Assembly: GCA_947173495.1 (NCBI GenBank)
Contig: CAMWFQ010000011.1
Coordinates: 1 to 64,000 of the forward strand
Length of the DNA stretch: 64,000 bases
From: an uncultured Lachnospiraceae bacterium
GTDB lineage: Bacteria; Bacillota; Clostridia; Lachnospirales; Lachnospiraceae
Reading direction: 5' to 3'
In this document: positions 22,361 to 32,100 of the stretch, one piece after another
How positions within the stretch are numbered: position 1 is the first letter of the stretch
Layout of the letters: every line of letters starts with the position of its first letter
Made by a program: the position numbers and the translations under genes
Notes under the pieces: model-generated
Database searches by the model: none
The model's input: the letters and a program-made list of their open reading frames with translations, nothing else
Told to the model about the DNA's origin: nothing

Positions 22361-24757
22361 ATGAAAACGGTAAATAAACCTGTCCGCAAAAAGGATGCGA
22401 TGCAGCTTCTCACCGGGCAGCCGGTCTATACGGATGATATTGCCCCCGCAAACTGTCTGATTGTAAAGCTTTTGAGATCTCCCCATGCCAGTGCGCTGGT
22501 CAGAAAGATCCGGAAGGACATTGCACTGAAGGTTCCGGGAATCGAGGCAATTTATACCTGGGAGGATATTCCACAGGATCAGAGGCGTTTTACGCTGGCA
22601 GGCCAGACCTACCCGGAGGCCAGTCCCTATGACCGGCTTCTTCTGGATCGGAGAGTCCGTTATGTGGGAGATCCTGTGGCCATCGTTGCCGGAGCCGATG
22701 AAAAATGTGTGGACAGGGCATTGTCTCTGATCAAAGTGGAGTACGAGGTCTTAGAGCCGGTACTGGATTTCCGGAAGGCTCTGGACTATCCCGTCCTGGT
22801 GCATCCGGAGGAAAACTGGGAGAGCCTGAGCCGGGTGGGAGCGGACAACAGACGGAATCTCTGTGCTCATGACGTGTCATCGGAAGGGGATATTGATCAG
22901 GTGCTGTCGGAATGTGATGTTGTCCTGGACAGGGTGTACCATACAAAAGCCTGTCAGCAGACCATGATGGAGACCTTCCGGACCTTCTGCAGCATAGACG
23001 CCTATGGAAGACTTCACGTGGTCAGTTCCACTCAGATTGTATTCCACTGCCGCAGAATCATTGCCAATGCTCTGCAGATTCCCAAGTCAATGGTGCGTGT
23101 GAGCAAGCCGCGTATCGGAGGAGGATTCGGAGCCAAACAGACAGCTGTGTCTGAGATCTATCCGGCTTTTGTCACATGGAAGACGAAGAAGCCCTCCAAG
23201 ATCGTTTTTTCCAGGGAAGAGTCCATGACCGCCTCCACGCCCAGACATGAGATGGAGATGCATGTCCGCATAGGAGCCATGAAGGACGGACATATCCGGG
23301 GAATTGATTTGTATACCCTTTCCAATACGGGGGCTTACGGAGAGCATGGTCCTACCACGGTAGGACTCTCCGGTCACAAATCCATCCCTTTGTACGGAAG
23401 GACGGAAGCCTTTCGGTTTGTCAGCGATGTGGTCTATACCAATGTGATGTCGGCAGGCGCCTACCGGGGCTATGGGGCTACCCAGGGATTGTTTGCGGTG
23501 GAATCCGCAGTCAATGAGCTGGCGACAGAGCTACATATGGATCCCGTTTCTCTGAGAGAGAAGAACATTGTGCGGGAAGGAGACGTGATGCCGGCCTATT
23601 ATGGTCAGATCAATACCAGCTGTGCGCTGGACCGCTGCCTTGCCAGGGTGAAGGAAATGATCCGGTGGGAGGAGAAGTATCCGGCAAAGGATATGGGAAA
23701 CGGCAGGGTTCGCAGCGTAGGAATGGGCATGGCCATGCAGGGATCAGGTATTTCGGGGGTGGATGTGGGAAGCGCCACATTGAAGCTGGGCGACGAGGGC
23801 ACCTACTGTCTGGTAATCGGCGCAGCGGACATGGGCACCGGATGTGATACCATACTGGCACAGATCGCGGCGGAGGTTCTGGAGTGCGAAATGGAGGATA
23901 TCACAGTATTCGGGGCGGATACGGATGCTTCGCCCTATGATTCCGGCTCCTACGCTTCCAGCACGACCTATGTGACCGGCAAGGCGGTGGAACAGTGCGC
24001 ATATAAACTCCGGCAGAAGATCTGCCACCTGGGCGCAGAGCTCCTTGCATGCAAGGACGAGCAGGTGGAATTTGACGGAAAAACGGTGAGGATGATGAAT
24101 CGTATCGCAGATACCGGAACCAGCGGGAGCAAAGAGGAGGAGAAGCCGCAGAATCGGGAGGCAGAGCGAAGTGTTTCTCTTAAAGAAATTGCCACCGCTT
24201 CCATGTGCGGAAATGAGATATCTCTGGAGGCTTCTTACACCCACAGCTCTCCCATCTCTCCCCCGCCCTTTATGGTGGGAGCGGCAGAGATTGAGGTGGA
24301 TCTGCTAACGGGAGAAGTATCGGTGCTCGATTATGCCGCCGTGGTGGACTGCGGTACGCCTGTCAATCCCAATCTTGCCAGAGTACAGGCGGAGGGAGGG
24401 ATCGTTCAGGGGATCGGCATGGCCCTTACGGAAAATATTACTTATGATGACAAGGGCAGAGTATTGGAGAATTCTCTCATGCAGTACAAGATCCCCACCC
24501 GTACAGATATCGGAAATATCCGTGTGGAATTTGAAAGCAGCTACGAAGAGGCAGGTCCCTTCGGGGCCAAATCTATTGGCGAGGTGGTGATCAATACGCC
24601 TCTTCCGGCCATTGCAGACGCCGTATATAATGCAACAGGACTGCGTTTTTATGAGCTGCCTATCACGCCGGAGCAGATCGCCATGGGCATTGCGCGCAGA
24701 AAAAAGCAGCAGGATGAAAGGGTAAATTCTGCTACAGGGAAAATCACAGTACGGTAA
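22361..24757 (+). CDS. xdhA: Xanthine-dehydrogenase-family molybdopterin-binding subunit
   Basis: A 798-residue catalytic subunit. The N-terminal hammerhead domain (KDAMQLLTGQPVYTDDI) is followed by the Mo-cofactor domains with IGGGFGAKQ (about residue 250) and, near the C-terminus, GPFGAKSIGEVVINTPLPAI, whose Glu is the expected active-site base. The enzyme hydroxylates a purine, aldehyde or aromatic ring using water. The NCS2 permease nearby favours a purine. The ATG at 22361 has GGGGA just upstream; two earlier in-frame ATGs (22349, 22355) are alternatives. It completes the FAD, 2Fe-2S, Mo operon, and the MocA-like enzyme at 16916-17587 may supply its cofactor. Confidence 0.9.
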   Translation: MKTVNKPVRKKDAMQLLTGQPVYTDDIAPANCLIVKLLRSPHASALVRKIRKDIALKVPGIEAIYTWEDIPQDQRRFTLAGQTYPEASPYDRLLLDRRVRYVGDPVAIVAGADEKCVDRALSLIKVEYEVLEPVLDFRKALDYPVLVHPEENWESLSRVGADNRRNLCAHDVSSEGDIDQVLSECDVVLDRVYHTKACQQTMMETFRTFCSIDAYGRLHVVSSTQIVFHCRRIIANALQIPKSMVRVSKPRIGGGFGAKQTAVSEIYPAFVTWKTKKPSKIVFSREESMTASTPRHEMEMHVRIGAMKDGHIRGIDLYTLSNTGAYGEHGPTTVGLSGHKSIPLYGRTEAFRFVSDVVYTNVMSAGAYRGYGATQGLFAVESAVNELATELHMDPVSLREKNIVREGDVMPAYYGQINTSCALDRCLARVKEMIRWEEKYPAKDMGNGRVRSVGMGMAMQGSGISGVDVGSATLKLGDEGTYCLVIGAADMGTGCDTILAQIAAEVLECEMEDITVFGADTDASPYDSGSYASSTTYVTGKAVEQCAYKLRQKICHLGAELLACKDEQVEFDGKTVRMMNRIADTGTSGSKEEEKPQNREAERSVSLKEIATASMCGNEISLEASYTHSSPISPPPFMVGAAEIEVDLLTGEVSVLDYAAVVDCGTPVNPNLARVQAEGGIVQGIGMALTENITYDDKGRVLENSLMQYKIPTRTDIGNIRVEFESSYEEAGPFGAKSIGEVVINTPLPAIADAVYNATGLRFYELPITPEQIAMGIARRKKQQDERVNSATGKITVR

Positions 24758-24846
24758 ATTGCAATACAATCATAATACATGGCAAATCATAATGCAGAGC
24801 CGCAGCAGGCCAGGGGCCGGTAAGCTGCGGAGAAACGGAGACAAAA

Positions 24847-25983
24847 ATGGAAAAAAGAAAAATGGAAAAGCTCGGAATTGAAACCTCGTTACTGGGATTC
24901 GGATGTATGCGCTTCCCGACCACCGAAGAAGGGGCTATCGACGAGCCTCTGGCCGAGAAGATGCTGGATCAGGCAATGGCACAGGGAGTCAGCTACTATG
25001 ATACCGCGTACCCTTATCATGAAGGAAAAAGCGAGATCGTGACAGGTAAAGTTTTGAAAAAGTATGCCAGAGATTCTTTTTATCTGGCAACCAAACTTCC
25101 GGTATGGCAGGTGAACAGTCTTGAGGATGTGGACCGGATCTTTTATGAGCAGCTGGAAAAGCTTCAGACGGATTACATAGATTTTTATCTTATGCATTCC
25201 ATGAATAAGGGGCAGTGGGACAGAATGAAGGCCATGGGGTGTGTGGAGCGTCTTGAAGGACTGAAAAAAGAAGGAAAAATACGTTATCTGGGATTCTCTT
25301 TCCATGACAGCTATGAGGCGTTCGAAGAGATCCTGAATGCAAGAGACTGGGATTTCTGCCAGATCCAGCTGAACTATATGGATATTGATGTGCAGGCCGG
25401 GATCAAAGGATGTGATCTGGCTGCTGAAAAAGGTATTCCCGTGATCGTCATGGAGCCTGTAAAGGGCGGTTCTCTGGCTGCCTTCTCGGAGGATATCATG
25501 GAAATGTTCCATGAAAAGGACAGGGATGCCTCCGCAGCATCCTTTGCCCTGCGCTGGGTGGGGAGCAGAAAGGGTGTGAAGGTAATTCTGAGCGGAATGT
25601 CCACCATGGAGCAGGTAGAGGATAATCTGAAGACTTTCGGCTCTTTCAGAGCGTTGTCAGAGGAAGAGGAGAAGATGATTGAAAAGGTAAGAGAAATTCT
25701 GAAAAGCCGGGTACAGAACGGCTGTACAGGATGCCGCTACTGTATGCCCTGCCCGGCAGGAGTGGATATCCCCGGATGCTTCTCAGCATGGAATACTTAT
25801 CACATGTATCAGAATTATAAGGTGGTTCAGTGGAAGTGGGAAAACGATCTGGGAGAAGCAAAGCAGGCGAAGAATTGTGTGAAATGTGGAAAATGTGAAC
25901 AGGCCTGCCCTCAGAGGCTGGAGATCCGCAAAGATCTTGAGAGAGCGCAGGCGGATCTGGATAAGAGGGAAATGGTTTTGTAG
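24847..25983 (+). CDS. Aldo/keto reductase with C-terminal 4Fe-4S ferredoxin domain
   Basis: A 378-residue enzyme. The TIM-barrel part has LGFGCMRFP, the catalytic Asp-Tyr in YYDTAYPYH, and VIVMEPVKGG. The C-terminal part has two cluster motifs, GCTGCRYCMPCPAGVDIP and CVKCGKCEQACPQRLEI. Such fused proteins reduce carbonyl compounds with ferredoxin-like electron transfer; the substrate is not known. It starts 89 bp after the molybdenum subunit. A second member of the same architecture is at 50716-51843. Confidence 0.9.
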   Translation: MEKRKMEKLGIETSLLGFGCMRFPTTEEGAIDEPLAEKMLDQAMAQGVSYYDTAYPYHEGKSEIVTGKVLKKYARDSFYLATKLPVWQVNSLEDVDRIFYEQLEKLQTDYIDFYLMHSMNKGQWDRMKAMGCVERLEGLKKEGKIRYLGFSFHDSYEAFEEILNARDWDFCQIQLNYMDIDVQAGIKGCDLAAEKGIPVIVMEPVKGGSLAAFSEDIMEMFHEKDRDASAASFALRWVGSRKGVKVILSGMSTMEQVEDNLKTFGSFRALSEEEEKMIEKVREILKSRVQNGCTGCRYCMPCPAGVDIPGCFSAWNTYHMYQNYKVVQWKWENDLGEAKQAKNCVKCGKCEQACPQRLEIRKDLERAQADLDKREMVL

Positions 25984-26023
25984 AATAGAAAGAGTGGATG
26001 ATTGGAAGGAGGGACTGACAGAA

Positions 26024-27556
26024 ATGAGCAGGCAAGTATACAATCCTTATATGCCTTCTTTTGAGTACGTTCCCGATGGGGAGCCTCATTTGTTTGAGGG
26101 CAGAATTTATCTGTATGGAAGCCATGACCGTTTCGACGGTGCGGATTTTTGCCTGAACGATTATGTCTGCTATTCGGCGGATGAAAAAGATCTGACCAGC
26201 TGGCGGTATGAGGGCATCATTTATCGGAAGGAGCAGGATCCCAGGAATCAGAACATTCCGGAGGATGCGCCCGCCAATCTTCCCCGGGGAGGCGTGGAAG
26301 TGAAGGATGAAAATTCCCTGAACCCGCCCGGGGTGCACGCCATGTGGGCACCGGATGTGGTAAAGGGGCCGGATGGCAGGTATTATCTGTACTATTGTCT
26401 GGATGTGCTGCCGGAGATTGCGGTTGCTGTCTGTGACAGCCCTGCGGGAAAATATGAATTTCTGGGATTTGTCCATCATCAGGACGGGACGCTGTTGGGA
26501 AGAGGGGAGAAAGATCTGATTCAGTTCGACCCGGGCATTTTTGTTGACGATGATGGAAAGATCTATCTGTATTCCGGAAATGGGCCCATGCACAGGGAAC
26601 GGTTTGAGCCATACAAAGGATCGCAGGTGATGAGACTGTGCAGGGATATGCTGACGCTGGAGACAGAGCCCAGACATCTTATGCCGGATATTCATGAGGC
26701 GGAGGGGACGGAGTATGATGGCCATGCGTTTTTTGAAGCCAGTTCCATCCGGAAGATTAATGGAAAGTACTATTTTGTGTATTCCTCTGTGCAGAGCCAT
26801 GAGCTGTGTTATGCGGTGAGCGATAAGCCCGATGAGGGGTATCGTTTTGGGGGAACCCTGGTGGATATTGGAGATGTGTTTTTAAATGGACGGACACAGG
26901 AGGAGGCGCTTAACTGTCTGGGAAATACCCACGGCGGAATCGAGTGCGCAGACGGCCAGTGGTATGTCTTTTATCACAGACAGGCCAACCGGACCAATTT
27001 CAGCAGACAGGGCTGTGCCGAAAAGATTTATTTTGACCGGGAAGGGAAGATTGCCCAGGCGGAGGTAACCTCCTGCGGGCTGAACAAAGGTCCCCTGAGA
27101 GGAGAGGGAAGGTATCCTGCGATTATTGCCTGTCAGGTAACCCGTTATGGAAAAGCGGTCTTCTCAGGTCCCTGTGAGATGGGGGAGGAATATCCGTATT
27201 TCACACAGGATATACCGGATACGGAGCCGGACGAAGTGCTTCTGGAGCAGGAGAGCAGGTGCCCGGTGCAGTATTTGCGAAATATAAAGGATGGAAGCAG
27301 GATCGGATACAAATACTTCGCGTTTGAAGGAGCGGACCGGATCCGGATGCAGGTAAGAGGACAGGCGGAGGGAAGCGTTTCTGTTTACCTGGACACCCTG
27401 GATAACAGTATCGGGAGTATCCCGGTGAGTGTCAGCTCTGACCGCTGGACAGAAGTCTCAGGAGAAATGGAGCCGGCCTGTGGTATTCATGCGCTGTATT
27501 TTGAATTCCGGGGAAGCGGGCAGATAGATTTTGTGACGTTTACGCTGGAGAAATGA
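26024..27556 (+). CDS. Glycoside hydrolase family 43 enzyme
   Basis: A 510-residue protein with a five-bladed propeller typical of GH43 (arabinofuranosidase/xylosidase types). The start NPYMPSFEYVPDGEPHLF carries the catalytic Asp region, MWAPDVVKGPDG the second Asp, and FFEASSIRKINGKYYFVY the general-acid Glu. The C-terminal third (from about residue 390) looks like a carbohydrate-binding beta-sandwich. No signal peptide, so it probably acts inside the cell on imported oligosaccharides. Start 26024 has GGAGGG; an ORF start at 25886 would overlap the previous gene. It fits the arabinoside genes further on. Confidence 0.88.
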   Translation: MSRQVYNPYMPSFEYVPDGEPHLFEGRIYLYGSHDRFDGADFCLNDYVCYSADEKDLTSWRYEGIIYRKEQDPRNQNIPEDAPANLPRGGVEVKDENSLNPPGVHAMWAPDVVKGPDGRYYLYYCLDVLPEIAVAVCDSPAGKYEFLGFVHHQDGTLLGRGEKDLIQFDPGIFVDDDGKIYLYSGNGPMHRERFEPYKGSQVMRLCRDMLTLETEPRHLMPDIHEAEGTEYDGHAFFEASSIRKINGKYYFVYSSVQSHELCYAVSDKPDEGYRFGGTLVDIGDVFLNGRTQEEALNCLGNTHGGIECADGQWYVFYHRQANRTNFSRQGCAEKIYFDREGKIAQAEVTSCGLNKGPLRGEGRYPAIIACQVTRYGKAVFSGPCEMGEEYPYFTQDIPDTEPDEVLLEQESRCPVQYLRNIKDGSRIGYKYFAFEGADRIRMQVRGQAEGSVSVYLDTLDNSIGSIPVSVSSDRWTEVSGEMEPACGIHALYFEFRGSGQIDFVTFTLEK

Positions 27557-27602
27557 AGGCAGGAGGAGCCGGGTTATTGACGTAAGGGACAGAGGGAGCG
27601 CA

Positions 27603-28430
27603 ATGAAGATCATCAATCTGATAGAAAATACCAAAGGATGCCAAGGCTGCCTTGCAGAGCATGGACTGAGTTTTTATGTGGAAACGGAAGGGCACAGGCT
27701 TGTGATAGATGCAGGAGCTACCGATGCCTTTCTGGAAAATGCAGAAAGGCTGGGCGTAAATGTAAGAGAGACGGATCTGATGATCTTAAGCCACGGCCAC
27801 TATGACCATGCAGGCGGGATTCCAGAACTTGTCAGGATCAATCCCGATATTCGTATCCTGATGCAGAAACCGGCCGTGGAAGAATATTATCATCAGAAGG
27901 ATGATGCTTTCCGTTACATAGGGATTCCTCAGAGCATCCGGGAGCTTGTTCAGGCAGAGCTGCTGACAGGTGATCGGAAAATAGACGAAGGGATATTTCT
28001 TTTCAGCGGTGTGAAAGGGAGAGAGCTGTGGCCTGCAGGCAACAAAGAGCTGAAGGTAAAAAGAGGAGAGGATTATTTCCAGGACGAATTTGACCATGAA
28101 CAATATCTGGTACTGGAAGAAGGAGGAAAGAGAGTCCTGTTTTCCGGCTGTGCCCACAACGGCATATTGAATATCCTCGGACGGTACCGGGAGATCTTCG
28201 GGATGGATCCGGATGCTGTGATCAGCGGTTTTCATATGCAGAAGAGATCCGGCTATACGGAGGAAGACACAGAGCTGATCAGAAAAACCGGAATGGAACT
28301 GAAAAAGTACAAAACCATGTTCTATACAGGGCACTGTACGGGAGAAATTCCTTATCAGATTTTAAAAGAATGTATGGGGAAACAGCTCTCTTATGTGCAC
28401 AGCGGAGACGAAGTGCATCTGCTGTGGTAA
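27603..28430 (+). CDS. Metallo-beta-lactamase-fold hydrolase
   Basis: A 275-residue metal-dependent hydrolase. The zinc-binding signature HGHYDHAGG is around residue 62, with VLFSGCAHNGILN and GFHMQ as later metal-site segments. The order resembles the subgroup that includes archaeal MptE-like/dihydropterin-ribofuranosyl-aminobenzene phosphate synthase proteins, but the substrate is not known. It starts 46 bp after the GH43 gene with GAGGGAG upstream, and probably shares its transcript. Confidence 0.85.
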   Translation: MKIINLIENTKGCQGCLAEHGLSFYVETEGHRLVIDAGATDAFLENAERLGVNVRETDLMILSHGHYDHAGGIPELVRINPDIRILMQKPAVEEYYHQKDDAFRYIGIPQSIRELVQAELLTGDRKIDEGIFLFSGVKGRELWPAGNKELKVKRGEDYFQDEFDHEQYLVLEEGGKRVLFSGCAHNGILNILGRYREIFGMDPDAVISGFHMQKRSGYTEEDTELIRKTGMELKKYKTMFYTGHCTGEIPYQILKECMGKQLSYVHSGDEVHLLW

Positions 28431-28479
28431 AAGTCCCTGACGGGACAGGATAGCAACAATAGAATTCATGCTTCGCGAG

Positions 28480-28575
28480 GCAGCTTATCGTAAATCGGGC
28501 AGGGAAAAATTTTTCCCTGCCCGCGCGCGGCCCGCAGACTGCTTCAGCAGCAAATTTCCTTATGCAGGCCGGTCC
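28480..28575 (-). repeat. Terminator-trailing repeat element, reverse copy
   Basis: On the minus strand this matches the elements at 11026 and 15429: TTTGCTGCTGAAGCAG, GGGCCGCGCGCG, then a 28-bp perfect palindrome (28496-28523) with arms CGGGCAGGGAAAAA and TTTTTCCCTGCCCG. It lies between two convergent genes and may terminate both. Confidence 0.8.
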
Positions 28576-28587
28576 TGTGAAGATAGC

Positions 28588-28947
28588 TTAAGCCAGAATA
28601 GCCTCTTTCTTTTCAAGAACAGCCGCTGCTGCGGCGCATGCAGCGCAGTCACAGTATTTTGCACCGGCTGCCTTGATCTCCAGTGCATGAGCTTCTACAT
28701 TTTTAGCCATTTCGGCGCCGAATACCTGTGCTGCCTTCTCTGAACCGGCGAAAGCAATCAGTCCATCGATGGGCATGATATCCATTTCCAGCTCTTCAAC
28801 AAGCTTCCTGGCCTGCGCGGCTTCGGCATCTGTTCCAAGAGCGTCCAGCCAGTTCTGGGCAGCCTCTTTGGCCTCCGGGCAGCAGGAAGGAGACGCCATC
28901 ATTTCTTTTACCGTTTGAATTACATTTTCTTTTACATTTTGACTCAT
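28588..28947 (-). CDS. Small conserved protein annotated as 'Hsp90' in clostridia
   Basis: A 119-residue mostly helical protein with MPIDGLIAFAGSEKAAQVFGAE and a Cys-rich C-terminal motif YCDCAACAAAAAVLEKK. Relatives in Clostridia are often labelled molecular chaperone Hsp90, but nothing of the Hsp90 ATPase is present and I treat the name as unsupported. Four cysteines (SCCPEAK and CDCAAC) could bind a metal or cluster. Start 28947 has AAAGGAG; an earlier in-frame ATG at 28965 overlaps that site. It converges on the metallo-hydrolase gene across the repeat element. Confidence 0.75.
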   Translation of the reverse strand: MSQNVKENVIQTVKEMMASPSCCPEAKEAAQNWLDALGTDAEAAQARKLVEELEMDIMPIDGLIAFAGSEKAAQVFGAEMAKNVEAHALEIKAAGAKYCDCAACAAAAAVLEKKEAILA

Positions 28948-29001
28948 CGTGATTACTCCTTTCATTTATACCATAATACCACACGACCGAAATGAAAGCT
29001 A

Positions 29002-29030
29002 TTGCTTTTCCACGTGAATATACCTATAAT
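29002..29030 (+). promoter_or_regulatory. Promoter of the SNF2 helicase gene
   Basis: TTGCTT at 29002-29007, a 17-bp spacer and TATAAT at 29025-29030. A hairpin CCGCAC/GTGCGG at 29042-29058 followed by CTTTT lies at the start of the transcript and could attenuate it. Confidence 0.6.
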
Positions 29031-29122
29031 GTTGTTACTGTCCGCACTATGTGTGCGGCTTTTACATGAGTGGGAAAGAGACTGGATATGGATTCAGAAA
29101 TACGGAAGAATGAGAAGTTAAG

Positions 29123-32100
29123 ATGATTGACTGGAAGAAAAAATTTGAGAGTAATGTTCTGGAAAGAGGAAAGAATTTATTCATAAATAAGAGAGTGACG
29201 GATCTTACAAAATCCGGCACGACCTACAGGGCGGCCGTACTGGGAAGAAACAGGACAGAGGTTTCCGCCAGATTTCCCGATGAAAAGCATATAAGGCTCA
29301 GCTGTGCCTGTCCTGCCGCCAGGGGCGGAAAGTGCTGTGAGCATATGGCGGCGCTTTTGTATGCCATTGAAAGTGAGAACATGACCGAGGAAGAGAAGCA
29401 GAAGGAAGCGGCAGCAGCCGCGCTTGCCAGACAGGAGCTTCAGGAAGAGGAATTCCGAAAGAGCGAAGTACGCCACAAGGAGGAAAAGCGGCGGGAGGAA
29501 ATCTGTAAGCAGGAAGAAGAGAGGCGCCGGGAAGAAGCAAGACTTCTCCAGGAGGAGCAGGAGCGTCAGGAAAAGGAAGAGCGGGAGCGCCGCCGCGACG
29601 AAAGGGAAAAGCGCAAGGCGGAAAGAGAAAGGCAGAAAAAGGAACAGCAGGAGAAGGCGGAAGAGAGCCGCAGACTTGAGACGGAAAAGCGTAAGGCGGA
29701 AGAGGAGCGCCGGAAAGAGTCGGGAAAAATGCAGAAGGAAAGAAGAGATCAGTACACACTTCTGGGAGGCAGTTGGTCAGAGGATGGGGACTCACAGTCG
29801 GAAAGTGAAAGCATTGAAAAGCTGGAAGGTTATAGTTACTTTGACGGCGCAAGGATCAGGGAATCTATGGATATTTCCCGGGAGGTATATGAGGAAGGGG
29901 AAAGGCTGTTTCATACGGGAAAGGTGGAACTGGAGAGAGTCTTTTCCGGCTATGAGCGCAGTACGGGCGAGATCAGAGGGCAGCTGGATGCAAAAGGAAA
30001 GCAGGGCGGGAAGGAGTTTTTTATCCGGATGCTGTTCTCCAGAACGAGAGTCACTCATTTTGAATGCGGATGTTCCCAGTGCCGCAGGGAATATTATATG
30101 TGGAATCCGGAAAGAACCAAATGCCCTTACAAGGCGTCGGTCTTAAATCAACTGGAGGAATACCTGAGGAAGCATAATCTGGGGGATGCCACAGACCAGA
30201 GCGCGCAGTATTTGATCAGCCTTTATCACAAGAAGAGATCAAATCTGATCACGGCAGACGGTACGGCAAAGGAGGAAAGCCTTAAGTTTATGCCAAGGCT
30301 GATTAAAAAGGATGATGATCTGACGGTATCCTTCAAAGTAGGGGAGGGGAAGCTTTTTGTGGTGAAAAAGCTGGATGAATTCTGCAACAATGTGAAGGAA
30401 TCAGCCACGGCAACCTACGGGGCGAGTACGCAGATTAATCACAGCCTGAGCAATTTCACAGAAGAAAGTAAAAAGTGGATCCGCTTTGCCAGCCGTATCG
30501 TCCGGGAGGAAGAAGAGTTCCGGAACAGAATGATAAATTCACGTAATTACTATTCCTACCGGGTGCCGGGTGTGGGAAGTGATCTGAATCTGTTCGGCTG
30601 GAGACTGGATGAGTTTTATGAACATTTGTCGGGAAATTCTATCGAATATGAGGACAGGGACGGTTGGGAGAAAAAGAAGCTTACTTTATCCTGCGGGGAG
30701 GGAAATCCCAGGGTCACCATGAGTATATCCGCTGCCAGCTTCGAGGAAGACGATCCATCCGGAAAGAAAAAGAAGCAGGCGGCGTCAGATGAATTTCACG
30801 GGATTGAAGTAAAAGGGCGGATGCCGGATATGTTTTTTGGAACAGATACGGCTTACTATATTAATGACCAGAAGCTGTATCGTGTAGATAAGGAATTTCT
30901 GGATAAGATAGAGCCGCTGACCAGTCTGACGGATGGACCTGCTTTTACCTTTTATGTGGGCCGGAATCATATGTCGGAATTTTATCACAGGGTCCTTCCT
31001 CAGCTGAAGGATGTGGTGGAGGTGACAGAAGAAGAGCCGGAAAGAATCAGATCCTATCTTCTGCCGGACGTTCGGTTTACTTTCTATCTGGATGCAGAGG
31101 ACCATAACGTGACCTGCAGGCTTTATGCGCTGTACGGAGAGAGGGAGGTCTCCGTGCTGGATTTGCTGGAAAAAACACAGAGAGGCGGTCTGGAGCCTTT
31201 TCGTGATCTGGCACGAGAAGAGGAGATCTTATATTATACCATGCAGCTTCTGCCGGAGGTGGACTGGAAAAAGAGGGAGCTCCACTGCGGCAGTGACGAA
31301 TCGCTGATCTACCAGATTATGGAGAGCGGGACGGAAAAGCTGATGGAGCTGGGGGAGGTACAGTGTACAAAGCGTTTCCTGGGATTCCATGCGGTCAGAC
31401 CGGTGAAGGTTTCCGTGGGGGTTTCTGTGTCCTCCGGCCTTCTGGAGCTGGACATCGCCACGGAGGATATTCCTGCGGCCGAGCTTTTAGAGCTTTTGGC
31501 CGGTTACCGGGCCAAAAAGAAATATTACCGGCTAAAGGACGGCACCTTTGTCAATCTGGATGATTCCTCACTGGAAATGCTCTCCGAGCTGATGGATGCG
31601 GCGCACTTAAAGCCAAAGGATTTTGTGAAGGGCAAGATGCACCTTCCCATGTACCGGACTTTGTACCTTGATAAGATGCTGGAGGAAAACGAAAGCGTCT
31701 ACAGCAGCAGGGACAGTCATTTCAGAGAAGTGGTGAAGGGATTTAAGACGGTAAAGGATGCGGACTTTGAGGAGCCTGCAAGCCTTTCCAGGGTTATGCG
31801 CAAGTATCAGAAAAACGGCTATAAGTGGCTGCGCACCCTGGAACACTGGCAGTTTGGCGGAATCCTTGCGGACGATATGGGACTTGGAAAGACGCTGCAG
31901 GTGATCTCGGTGCTGCTGGCGGCTAAGGAGGAGGGAAAGGAGGGAACCTCCCTTGTGGTCTGCCCTGCCTCTCTGATCTACAACTGGGGAGAGGAATTTG
32001 AGCGGTTTGCACCGGCCCTTGCGGTTACATTGGTGACCGGTACTCAGGAGACAAGACAGGGACTGATTGAGGAGTACGGCAGGGCGGATGTGCTGGTGAC

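Noticed and set aside
25646..26800. A 384-codon minus-strand frame opposite the aldo/keto reductase and GH43 genes
   Set aside because: It spans two well-supported plus-strand genes and shows no recognisable motif.
28588..28965. True Hsp90 chaperone
   Set aside because: The protein is 119 residues and has none of the Hsp90 ATPase motifs.
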